Shown here: piece after piece, positions 22,843 through 30,745 of the stretch | Numbering within the stretch: position 1 is the stretch's first letter | How the letters are laid out: every line of letters begins with the position of its first letter | Assembly (NCBI GenBank): GCA_022565665.1 | Contig: JAIUMI010000007.1 | Coordinates: forward strand, 55,553-119,552 | Reading direction: 5' to 3' | DNA: 64,000 bases | Origin: Glycocaulis sp. | GTDB taxonomy: Bacteria; Pseudomonadota; Alphaproteobacteria; Caulobacterales; Maricaulaceae | The notes under the pieces: model-generated | Told to the model about the DNA's origin: nothing | Seen by the model: the letters and a program-made list of their open reading frames with translations, nothing else | Databases searched by the model: none | Translations under genes and position numbers: made by a program

Positions 22843-23859
22843 ATGCCTGTTGCCAAGCCGCTTTTCCTGACCGTGCGCATCGAGCCGGTCCGCCTGAAGA
22901 CACCCTTCCGTATCACGGGTCACGTGATGGAGGCGGTCAATCTGGTGGTGTGTACGCTGCAGCGCGGCGGTCATCGCGGGCGCGGCGAGGCAACGGGCGT
23001 CTATTATCATGCCGAAACCGGGGAGAGCATGGCCAGTCAGATCGAGGCTGTCCGTGAACGGATCGAAGCCGGGATCACGCGCGAGGCGCTGCAAGATCTC
23101 CTGCCGCCGGGCGGTGCCCGCAATGCGCTCGATTGCGCGATGTGGGACCTTGAAGCCAGCGAGGCCGGGGAGCCGGTCTGGAAGCTGGCAGGTCTTTCCG
23201 CGCCTTCGCCGCTGCTGACCACCTTCACGCTGGGTGCGGATAGCCCCGATGTGATGGGTAAGAAGGCGGCCGGACTTGGATATGCCAAGGCGCTCAAGCT
23301 CAAGCTGATCGGCGATGGTCTGGATGCGGAGCGTGTGCGGGCCGTGCGGGCCGCTGCGCCTGAAGTCTGGATCGGCGTGGACGCCAATCAGGCGTTCGAC
23401 AGGGCGGGTACGGAAGCGCTTCTGCCATGCCTGATCGAGGAGAATGTGAGTCTTCTCGAACAGCCCTGCGCCATTGGTGCTGATGACAGCCTTTCCGGGC
23501 TCAGTTCGCCCATTCCGCTGGCGGCCGATGAGAGCGCGCAGACCAGCGCCGACATCGCCCGTCTCGCACCCATCTACAACATCATCAATATCAAGCTGGA
23601 CAAGTCAGGCGGTCTCACTGAAGGCCTGAAAATGGCGCATCTGGCGCGCGAGCACGGCCTTGGCGTGATGGTGGGCAATATGGTCGGCACGTCGCTCTCG
23701 TGCGGCCCTGCGGCCATTGTAGGCCAGCTCTGCGACGTGGTGGACCTCGATGGTCCCTGGCATCTGTCGGCGGATCGTGATCCGCCTGCGCGTTATGAAG
23801 ACGGCCATCTTGTCTGCCCGCCGGAGGGCTGGGGCCTGCCGGAAAGGAAAGCCGCCTGA
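22843..23859 (+). CDS. dgcA: Enolase-superfamily racemase: N-acetyl-D-glutamate racemase or dipeptide epimerase
   Basis: 338 residues in the muconate-lactonizing/epimerase branch. Catalytic lysines appear on both faces: K-L-K in L-K-L-K-L-I-G-D-G and the second in N-I-K-L-D-K-S-G-G-L. Metal ligands are in G-V-D-A-N-Q-A-F, L-L-E-Q-P and A-A-D-E-S. L-Ala-D/L-Glu epimerases look the same, but here the gene directly precedes a DUF1611/DgcN gene, the pairing described for the D-glutamate pathway in which DgcN acetylates D-Glu and DgcA racemises N-acetyl-D-Glu. Start ATG 22843 follows GGGGAGG. Its stop overlaps the dgcN start. Confidence 0.88.
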   Translation: MPVAKPLFLTVRIEPVRLKTPFRITGHVMEAVNLVVCTLQRGGHRGRGEATGVYYHAETGESMASQIEAVRERIEAGITREALQDLLPPGGARNALDCAMWDLEASEAGEPVWKLAGLSAPSPLLTTFTLGADSPDVMGKKAAGLGYAKALKLKLIGDGLDAERVRAVRAAAPEVWIGVDANQAFDRAGTEALLPCLIEENVSLLEQPCAIGADDSLSGLSSPIPLAADESAQTSADIARLAPIYNIINIKLDKSGGLTEGLKMAHLAREHGLGVMVGNMVGTSLSCGPAAIVGQLCDVVDLDGPWHLSADRDPPARYEDGHLVCPPEGWGLPERKAA

Positions 23860-24899
23860 TGAGTGTTCTCACCCTCCCTCGGCCCTATCTGCTTTTTCTT
23901 GGCGATGTCACTGACCTGTCCTACGCCAAGACGGCGGCGGGCCTGCGCGACTGGGTGCCTGGCCAGTGCGTGGCGGAATGGTCCCTGCCCGGAAACCCCT
24001 TGCGGCTCGGCCTTCCCGTCATGGCACCGGCAGAGGCTGCCCGCGCAGGCGCCCGCTCGCTGGTTATCGGGGCGGCGACCATGGGCGGGGCCATCCGCCC
24101 GGCCTGGATTCCTGCCCTTGTGGAAGCACTCGAAGCCGGCCTCGACCTCATCTCCGGCATGCACATGCCACTGGCCAGCGTTCCGGAGCTGAAAACCACT
24201 GCGGAGCGCTTGGGCCGGCAACTGATTGATGTGAGAAGACCGCCCGCCGGACTGCCTCTTGCGACCGGGCGCAAGCGCACCGGCAAGCGCCTTCTGACCG
24301 TGGGCACCGATTGTGCGCTGGGCAAGAAATACACCGCGCTCGCCCTGACGCGTGCCTTCGAACAGGCCGGGGTGAACGCGACCTTCCGCGCCACAGGCCA
24401 GACCGGGATACTGATCGCGGGCGGCGGCATCCCCATGGATGCGGTGGTAAGCGATTTTCTGGCTGGAGCGGCCGAGGTGCTCTCGCCGGACGCGCCTGAC
24501 GATCACTGGGACATTATCGAGGGACAGGGCTCGCTGGCGCATCCGTGCTATGCGGGTGTGTCTCTGGGGCTGCTCCATGGTAGCCAGCCGGATGTGCTGG
24601 TGGTCTGCCACGAGGCTGGCCGCAAGCGTGTGATCGGGCTGGATACCCATTATCCGCTGCCCTCTATCGAGGATGTGATCGAGATCAACCTTCTCCATGC
24701 GCGCCGGGTGAACCCCGAGGCAAGGGTGGCCGGGATCAGCCTGAACACGTCGAAGCTATCCGATGAGGAGGCACGCCGCGCCATCGAGACGGAGGCACGG
24801 CGCACGGGCCTTCCTTGCGCCGACCCGATCCGGGGCGGCGCAGCGTTCGAGGCTCTGGTTGATGGTTGCCTGCAGGCCGAAGCCGCTCTGGCCCAATGA
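23859..24899 (+). CDS. dgcN: DUF1611-family D-glutamate N-acetyltransferase, DgcN type
   Basis: 346 residues. An N-terminal Rossmann-like domain (G-D-V-T-D-L-S-Y-A-K-T-A) is followed by a P-loop-like domain with V-G-T-D-C-A-L-G-K-K-Y-T-A, A-T-G-Q-T-G-I-L-I-A-G-G-G, I-E-G-Q-G-S-L-A-H-P and V-V-C-H-E-A-G-R, the conserved DUF1611 blocks. Members have been shown to acetylate D-glutamate; the P-loop is unlike that of normal GNAT enzymes. TGATG overlap with dgcA and ATGA overlap with the permease gene show an operon built for coordinated translation. Confidence 0.9.
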   Translation: MSVLTLPRPYLLFLGDVTDLSYAKTAAGLRDWVPGQCVAEWSLPGNPLRLGLPVMAPAEAARAGARSLVIGAATMGGAIRPAWIPALVEALEAGLDLISGMHMPLASVPELKTTAERLGRQLIDVRRPPAGLPLATGRKRTGKRLLTVGTDCALGKKYTALALTRAFEQAGVNATFRATGQTGILIAGGGIPMDAVVSDFLAGAAEVLSPDAPDDHWDIIEGQGSLAHPCYAGVSLGLLHGSQPDVLVVCHEAGRKRVIGLDTHYPLPSIEDVIEINLLHARRVNPEARVAGISLNTSKLSDEEARRAIETEARRTGLPCADPIRGGAAFEALVDGCLQAEAALAQ

Positions 24900-25993
24900 G
24901 CGCCAGCCCCAGCCTTTTCCGCCGCCTGATCCTGCCGGGCCTTGCCTTCAAGGCGGTCGTGATTGGCGGAGGCTACGCCACGGGCCGCGAGCTGGTCGAG
25001 TATTTCATGCCGTCCGGCCCGGTGGGCGGGTTGCTGGGCCTGTTGCTCGTCACTTTGCTGTGGAGCGCGATCTGCGCGCTCACCTTCTCCTTCGCCCACG
25101 CCACGCGCAGCGGTAATTATCTCGCCTTCTTCAGGGCACTGCTTGGGCCGTTCTGGCCGCTTTTCGAGATAGCCTACCTGCTCTTCCTTTTCCTGATCCT
25201 CGCCGTGTTCGGCGCGGCAGCAGGCGAGATCGGGGCGGCGCTTTTCGGTCTGCCCAACCTGGCGGGCTCGGCGGCGCTGGCGCTCTCCATACTGGTCTTT
25301 ACGGCGCTAGGGCAGGAGAGCGTGGAGGGGCTTTTCAAGTACGCCTCGCTCTTCCTCTATCTGGTCTATCTCGTCTTCGTGGTGCTGTGTTTCACCCAGT
25401 TTGGCGGGGACATTCTCGCCGGTCTTGATGCCGGTATTCCGGCGACGGGATGGGTAGCAGGCGGCATCACCTATGCGGGCTACAACGTCATAGGCGCGGT
25501 GGTGATCCTGCCCGTGCTGCGCCATCTGACGAGCCGCAGGGACGCGGTAATCGCGGGCACGCTTGCCGGGCCGCTGGCCGCGCTTCCGGCCATTGTCTTC
25601 TTTACCTGCATGATCGCCTTCTACCCGGAGATTTCGCAAGCCGCCCTGCCGTCGAACTACATCCTCGAACGCCTCGGCTCGCCGGTCTTCCAGATGGCCT
25701 TCCAGTTCATGGTGTTCGTCGCGCTGGTGGAAACGAGCGTCAGCGCGGTCCATGCCGTCAATGAGCGGATATCGGCCGTGCGGCCCCGCGCCATCGGGAT
25801 ACGCACCCGTCTTGCGGTCACCTCCGTCATACTGCTCGCGGCCATGGTGGTGGCAGACCGGTTCGGCCTGATCGCCCTGATCGCCAATGGCTATCGCCTG
25901 CTGGCCTTCGCGATCATCGCCGTCTTCGTCCTCCCGCTCCTGACACTCGGCGTCTGGAAGCTGACGCGGATGCGCAAGGAGGCGACTGCATGA
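24896..25993 (+). CDS. YkvI-like multi-spanning membrane protein, probable transporter
   Basis: 365 residues with about ten hydrophobic segments. The first segment carries G-G-G-Y-A-T-G-R-E-L-V-E-Y, a broken-helix, glycine-rich pattern like that of LeuT-fold symporters, and the family resembles uncharacterised YkvI proteins. The ATG at 24896 overlaps the dgcN stop (ATGA), so I prefer it over an upstream GTG-type start. Position between dgcN and a periplasmic hydrolase suggests import of the amino acid or peptide product. Substrate not determined. Confidence 0.85.
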   Translation: MSASPSLFRRLILPGLAFKAVVIGGGYATGRELVEYFMPSGPVGGLLGLLLVTLLWSAICALTFSFAHATRSGNYLAFFRALLGPFWPLFEIAYLLFLFLILAVFGAAAGEIGAALFGLPNLAGSAALALSILVFTALGQESVEGLFKYASLFLYLVYLVFVVLCFTQFGGDILAGLDAGIPATGWVAGGITYAGYNVIGAVVILPVLRHLTSRRDAVIAGTLAGPLAALPAIVFFTCMIAFYPEISQAALPSNYILERLGSPVFQMAFQFMVFVALVETSVSAVHAVNERISAVRPRAIGIRTRLAVTSVILLAAMVVADRFGLIALIANGYRLLAFAIIAVFVLPLLTLGVWKLTRMRKEATA

Positions 25994-26985
25994 AACATAT
26001 CCTGGTCGCTGCCGCGCTGGGTGCGGCCTCGTGTGCGGGGCTGCAGACGGGCGTCAGCCATGCCGCCTTGGTGGAAGAGAGTGAAACTGCGGCAATAGAG
26101 GCGCGCATCGCTGCGCTGGCACAAATGGCTGGCGGACGCGTGGGCGTGAGCGCTTTTGCCCTCGAGGGTGGTCCGGCTGTGGGCCTCAACGCCGATGAAG
26201 CCTTCCCCATGGCCAGCACGTTCAAGATCGCCGTGGCCGCAGCCGTTCTGGCGCGGGTGGATGCCGGCGAGCTGTCGCTGGACATGATGGTGGACATTCC
26301 TCAGGAGCGCTATGTGCTCTCCGATGTGATCGCCAACCGGCTGATCCATCCCGGCGTGGCACTGTCGGTCGCCAATCTGATCGAGCTCAACATCACCGAG
26401 AGTGACAACACCGCCGCCGACATGCTGACCGGGCTGGCAGGCGGGCCGCAGGCGGTTACGCAGTGGCTGCGCGCGCAAGGGATTGAGGACCAGCGTGTGG
26501 ACCGTGATACGGCCGGGCTGATCCGTGACTTCTTCGCCCTGCCCGATGGCCCGCTCATCCACACTGTGCCGGCAGCTCTGGAGGCGGACCCGCAGATATT
26601 CCAGCGCGGCCAGCAGCCCAATCCGGACTTCGACACCGACCCGCGCGACACCTCCAGCCCGCGCGCCATGGCCCGCCTGATCGCGCGTATCGCGCAAGGC
26701 GAGGCGCTGAGCGAGGCCAGCACCGGCTTCCTGCTTGCCTCCATGGGGCGCACGCGCACCGGGGCCGGGCGGCTGAGAGGCCTGCTTCCCGGTGGTACGC
26801 AGGTCGCCCACAAGACCGGCACGATCGGAGGCACGGTCAATGATGCCGGGCTTATCACCCTGCCGGATGGGCGGCGAATTGTGGTGGTGGTGTTCGTTAA
26901 GGAAAGCGCCGCGCCCATTGCTGAGCGCGAACGCGCGATAGCGGAAATCACCCGCACCCTGCATGACTGGTTCCTGGTCAGGTAG
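25990..26985 (+). CDS. Class A beta-lactamase-like serine hydrolase lacking the omega-loop glutamate
   Basis: 331 residues with a signal peptide (about 1-25). S-T-F-K at 76-79 (nucleophile S76), S-D-N at 138-140 and K-T-G at 275-277 are the three hallmarks of class A enzymes. The omega-loop does not fit: where class A enzymes have R-x-D-R-W-E-x-x-L-N, this protein reads R-V-D-R-D-T-A-G-L-I (169-178), so the general base Glu166 and Asn170 equivalents are Thr and Ile, and about 30 extra residues follow before R-D-T-S-S-P. It should thus deacylate beta-lactams poorly and may instead be a peptidase or amidase. Overlaps the permease gene by 4 bases; last gene of the operon. Confidence 0.88.
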   Translation: MKHILVAAALGAASCAGLQTGVSHAALVEESETAAIEARIAALAQMAGGRVGVSAFALEGGPAVGLNADEAFPMASTFKIAVAAAVLARVDAGELSLDMMVDIPQERYVLSDVIANRLIHPGVALSVANLIELNITESDNTAADMLTGLAGGPQAVTQWLRAQGIEDQRVDRDTAGLIRDFFALPDGPLIHTVPAALEADPQIFQRGQQPNPDFDTDPRDTSSPRAMARLIARIAQGEALSEASTGFLLASMGRTRTGAGRLRGLLPGGTQVAHKTGTIGGTVNDAGLITLPDGRRIVVVVFVKESAAPIAERERAIAEITRTLHDWFLVR

Positions 26986-27073
26986 GACCGGAAAGCCGCG
27001 CAGCCGGCTGCCGAGAGATCAGTCCACGGCAGGGGGCACGGCTGACAGAGTGCTCCGCCAGCCCGAGCGCTCC

Positions 27074-28633
27074 CTACTCAGCCCCGCTCGCCACTGTTCC
27101 CCGGATCGCGCGGCCGGGCAGGACGGACGGATCCAGCTCGCCTGCATCGACCAGCACCACCCCGTTCACGATCACATAGTCAAAGCCGGTCGTGGTCTGG
27201 GCCGGACGCTCGAAGGTGGCGCGGTCGGAGACGGTTTCAGGGTCGAACACCACAATGTCGGCATCCATGCCCGGCTGGAGCCGGCCCTTGCGGCGCATTT
27301 GCGGCACGGAATCGCTCATGATGCGGGCGGGGTAATAGCTCGCCTTGGCGACCGCTTCGGGCCAGTCGATCACGCCGCGCTCACGCGCATAGATGCGCAG
27401 GAAACGGCCATATGTGCCCGCGCTGCGCGGATGGGAATGGGCATCTTCCGGCAGAGGCCAGACATCGCCCATCAGGCGGTCGCTGCCCAGCGCCCAGGGG
27501 CCGCCGTCAGAGGCAATCGCGCCGCCGGGAAAGAGGATGGAGCGGTCGAGATAGGCCTGATGCTCCGGGCGTTCATCCGGGTTGAGGAAGTGGACGACAA
27601 TGCCGGTGCCGGGCGCGTTCTCCTGCAGATCGTGGAAGCGCGCCTCGTCCAGAGGCTCGCCCTGCACGGTGAAGTCGGAATACTCGATACCGCCCATGCG
27701 CTCGCGCCAGTCAGGCCCGCGGAACATGGCCGCGCCAATGCCGGTCGCGCCCGCGCCATAGGGGTAGGCTTCCACGGTGATGTTGATCCCGCGTGCCTGC
27801 GCCCCTTCGACCATCTCCGCGATACGGTCGATATCGGACAGGCTGATCGAGTTGAGATGGCTGATATGCATGTGGGCGCCGGTCGCGGCGGCCACTGCCA
27901 CCATTTCCTGAAAGCCCTCGAACGAGCTCTGCGGCTCAATGGCGCTTAAAAACCGGGCATGGGTGAAGGTCGGCACATCGCGCGCGGCGGCGAGCGCGTT
28001 GACGGCGTGATATTCGGACCGGCCAATGCCCGGCGCATAGCCCAGCAGAATGCCGATCCCCAGCCCGCCTTCATCAATGCCGGTGCTGATATGGCGCAGG
28101 ATCGCCGACAGGCGCTCATCATCGGCCAGCTCGTTCTGCCAGCGCGGATCGCCGATATAGCGGAAGAACCAGTAGGCATCCGCATCCGGATCCATATCCA
28201 TGATCGCGGCGATGCGCGCATGGGCCCAGCTCGACGCCGCGCCGTAGTTGATCGGACGGCCTTCGGCTTCGGCACGTTCATAGAAGTCTGCCACCGGCAG
28301 CACGCCCGATTCCAGCTCCAGCGCGGTGGTCACGCCATCAAGCGCCTGCACACGCCCGGACAGGATGTTCTGGCCATGGGCATGCAGATCGACAAAGCCC
28401 GGCGCCACGATCCGTCCGCTGACATCCAGTGTGCGGGTGCCGGAAAGCGGTGTTTCGGAGATGGTGACGATCTCATCTCCCCGGATGCCGACATGGCGGA
28501 TCGCGTCCAGCCCGGTTTCGGGGTCGATTACCCGGCCATTATTCAGCGCGATGTCGTAGTCCTGCGCGCAGGCGGCGGTTGACAGTGCGAGTGCGCCCGC
28601 CAGCGCGGCGAGCTTTGCGATCATGCCCTTCAT
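27074..28633 (-). CDS. Secreted D-aminoacylase / N-acyl-D-amino-acid deacylase
   Basis: 519 residues, amidohydrolase superfamily. Signal peptide M-I-A-K-L-A-A-L-A-G-A-L-A-L-S-T-A-A-C, with a cysteine that could be lipidated though the -3 residue is not typical. Metal sites: H-A-H in V-D-L-H-A-H-G-Q-N, H in H-M-H-I-S-H-L, and Asp in A-S-D-G-G-P-W. Releases D-amino acids from N-acyl forms. Start at 28633 follows GGGGAGA; a 33-base longer form is less likely. It is convergent with the receptor operon, ends 88 bases from it, and has a related operator-like palindrome upstream, so I treat it as part of the same locus. Confidence 0.9.
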   Translation of the reverse strand: MKGMIAKLAALAGALALSTAACAQDYDIALNNGRVIDPETGLDAIRHVGIRGDEIVTISETPLSGTRTLDVSGRIVAPGFVDLHAHGQNILSGRVQALDGVTTALELESGVLPVADFYERAEAEGRPINYGAASSWAHARIAAIMDMDPDADAYWFFRYIGDPRWQNELADDERLSAILRHISTGIDEGGLGIGILLGYAPGIGRSEYHAVNALAAARDVPTFTHARFLSAIEPQSSFEGFQEMVAVAAATGAHMHISHLNSISLSDIDRIAEMVEGAQARGINITVEAYPYGAGATGIGAAMFRGPDWRERMGGIEYSDFTVQGEPLDEARFHDLQENAPGTGIVVHFLNPDERPEHQAYLDRSILFPGGAIASDGGPWALGSDRLMGDVWPLPEDAHSHPRSAGTYGRFLRIYARERGVIDWPEAVAKASYYPARIMSDSVPQMRRKGRLQPGMDADIVVFDPETVSDRATFERPAQTTTGFDYVIVNGVVLVDAGELDPSVLPGRAIRGTVASGAE

Positions 28634-28664
28634 GGCCTTGTCTCCCCGTTTTCTTTTTCGGAAC

Positions 28665-28684
28665 ATTTCTCCTATCAGAGAAAT
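28665..28684. promoter_or_regulatory. Perfect palindrome upstream of the D-aminoacylase gene
   Basis: ATTTCTC-CTATCA-GAGAAAT, 7-bp arms, 32 bases upstream of the start codon. Its first 14 bases match 12 of 14 at 18458-18471 in the TonB-receptor control region. Probably a shared operator, perhaps for the XRE-cupin protein. The rest of the 315-base gap up to 28948 shows no gene; an AT-rich stretch precedes asnO. Confidence 0.55.
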
Positions 28685-28948
28685 TTGGCCTTGTCAGGTT
28701 AAGCATGCGCTTGACCGGAAAGCGGATTGCCGCAGGCTCAAAGTGTTCGGTGCAGGAAGCCAAATCCCTGCAATGTCCCGGAAACTAAATCTGGCATGAC
28801 GCGTTGAACGAGGTGTCATAAATCGCCGGTATTGGTGCGGGCTCTTTGCCTTGAACCCCCATGCCATCTGACTACATACTGGTTCCGCCCCGTTGATCGC
28901 GCCTCAGCGCGTCATTTCATTATTCCATTTTTCAAGGAGATTGCGCGC

Positions 28949-30721
28949 ATGTGCGGCATTGCCGGTGAATTACGCTTTGATGATCAGTTGCCGGACATTT
29001 CCGTGCTTCAGCGCGTGACCGACGCGATGCGTGCGCGCGGACCCGATGCAGGCGGCTTTCATGCGCAGGGGCGCCAGGCGTTTGGCCATCGCCGCCTGAA
29101 GATCATCGACCTCACCGATGCCGCCCAGCAGCCCATGGTGGATGCCGAGCTGGGCCTCGCCATCGTGTTCAATGGCTGCATCTATAATCATAAGGAGCTG
29201 CGCGCCGAGCTGGAGGGCAAGGGCTATCGCTTCTTCTCCGATGGCGACACCGAGGTCATCCTGAAGGCCTATCACGCCTGGGGTGAGGATTTCGTCCACC
29301 GCCTCAATGGCATGTTCGCCTTTGCCATCACCCACCGCGATAGCGGAGAGGTGCTGATCGGGCGCGACCGGCTGGGGATCAAGCCGCTCTATTACAGCGA
29401 GGGAAAGGGCTTCTTCCGCTTCGCCTCCAGCCTCCCGGCCTTGCTGGCATACAAGGATATTGACCGCTCCATCGATCCGGTAGCGCTCAATTTCTACTTC
29501 TCCTTCCACGCCGTCGTGCCGGCTCCATGGACGATGGTGAAGGGGGTGCGCAAGCTGCCGCCGGCGACGCTGATGCGCATCGCCCCGGACGGCAAGCGCA
29601 CCGAGCGGCACTATTGGGACGTGCCCTTCGGCCCGCGCCCCGGGGAACAGTCCCTGAATGCTGCGGAGTGGAAGGAGCGTGTCGCCGATGCGCTGCGTCT
29701 CGCCGTCAAGCGCCGCCTTGTGGCCGATGTGCCGGTGGGTGTGCTGCTCTCTGGCGGGCTGGATTCATCGCTGATCGTGGGCCTGCTGGCCGAGGCCGGG
29801 CAGACGGGGCTGAAAACCTTCTCCATCGGCTTTGACAGCGTGGGCGAGGAGAAGGGTGACGAATTTCAGTATTCGGACATTATCGCCGAGCGCTTTGCCA
29901 CCGATCACCACAAGATCCAGATCGACACCGCCAGAGCCCTGCCTGCGCTGGACCGCGCCATCGCCGCGATGAGCGAGCCGATGACCAGTCATGACTGTGT
30001 CGGCTTCTACCTGTTGTCCGAAGAGGTCTCCAAACAGGTGAAAGTGGTCCAGTCCGGTCAGGGGGCGGACGAGATTTTCGCCGGCTATCACTGGTATCCG
30101 CCCATGCTGGAAACCGATGATGCGCTCAGCACTTACGCGAAGGCATTCTTCGACCGGGACCGGGCGGAGATGGGCGAGCTTCTGCAGGACGCCTGGCTGA
30201 ACGGGGACACGGCGCGTGATTTTGTTGCCCAGCACTTTGCCCGTCCGGGTGCGGACCGGCCCATCGACAAGGCGCTTCGGATCGATACCGAGATCATGCT
30301 GATCGACGATCCGGTCAAGCGCGTGGACAACATGACCATGGCCTGGGGGCTGGAGGCACGCGTGCCCTTCCTCGACTATGAGGTGGTGGAACTGGCTGCG
30401 CGCGTGCCGGCCGAGCTGAAGACCGGGCAGGACGGCAAGGGTATCCTGAAAGATGTCGGCCGCGATGTGATCCCGCACGAGGTGATCGACCGGCCCAAGG
30501 GCTATTTCCCTGTTCCGGCGCTGAAATATCTGCGCGGCCCCTATCTGGACAAGGTACGCGACGCCGTGAAGGGCGAGCGGTTTGCAGGCAAGGGCATTGT
30601 CCGGCAGGATTATGTCGACCGCCTTCTGACCGATCCGGAAGCGCATATCACGCCGCTGCGTGGCTCCAAGCTCTACCAGATCGGACTTCTGGCCATGTGG
30701 CTGGAGACCCACGGGCTCTAA
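28949..30721 (+). CDS. asnO: N-acetylglutaminylglutamine amidotransferase (asparagine-synthase-like)
   Basis: 590 residues. Class II glutamine amidotransferase domain with catalytic Cys2 (M-C-G-I-A-G-E), then an ATP-pyrophosphatase domain with S-G-G-L-D-S-S at 268-274. The start must expose Cys2, so ATG 28949, with AAGGAGA 8 bases before it, is right. In the NAGGN (N-acetylglutaminylglutamine amide) osmolyte pathway this enzyme makes the terminal amide. The next two genes are the other known members of that cluster, which separates it from true AsnB. Confidence 0.94.
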   Translation: MCGIAGELRFDDQLPDISVLQRVTDAMRARGPDAGGFHAQGRQAFGHRRLKIIDLTDAAQQPMVDAELGLAIVFNGCIYNHKELRAELEGKGYRFFSDGDTEVILKAYHAWGEDFVHRLNGMFAFAITHRDSGEVLIGRDRLGIKPLYYSEGKGFFRFASSLPALLAYKDIDRSIDPVALNFYFSFHAVVPAPWTMVKGVRKLPPATLMRIAPDGKRTERHYWDVPFGPRPGEQSLNAAEWKERVADALRLAVKRRLVADVPVGVLLSGGLDSSLIVGLLAEAGQTGLKTFSIGFDSVGEEKGDEFQYSDIIAERFATDHHKIQIDTARALPALDRAIAAMSEPMTSHDCVGFYLLSEEVSKQVKVVQSGQGADEIFAGYHWYPPMLETDDALSTYAKAFFDRDRAEMGELLQDAWLNGDTARDFVAQHFARPGADRPIDKALRIDTEIMLIDDPVKRVDNMTMAWGLEARVPFLDYEVVELAARVPAELKTGQDGKGILKDVGRDVIPHEVIDRPKGYFPVPALKYLRGPYLDKVRDAVKGERFAGKGIVRQDYVDRLLTDPEAHITPLRGSKLYQIGLLAMWLETHGL

Positions 30722-30745
30722 TCGCTCTGAACGGGAGCTCAGATA

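Noticed and set aside
26985-27074. GCAGCCGGCTGC palindrome between the convergent hydrolase and D-aminoacylase genes as a terminator
   Set aside because: Too short and without T-runs; listed nowhere as a feature.
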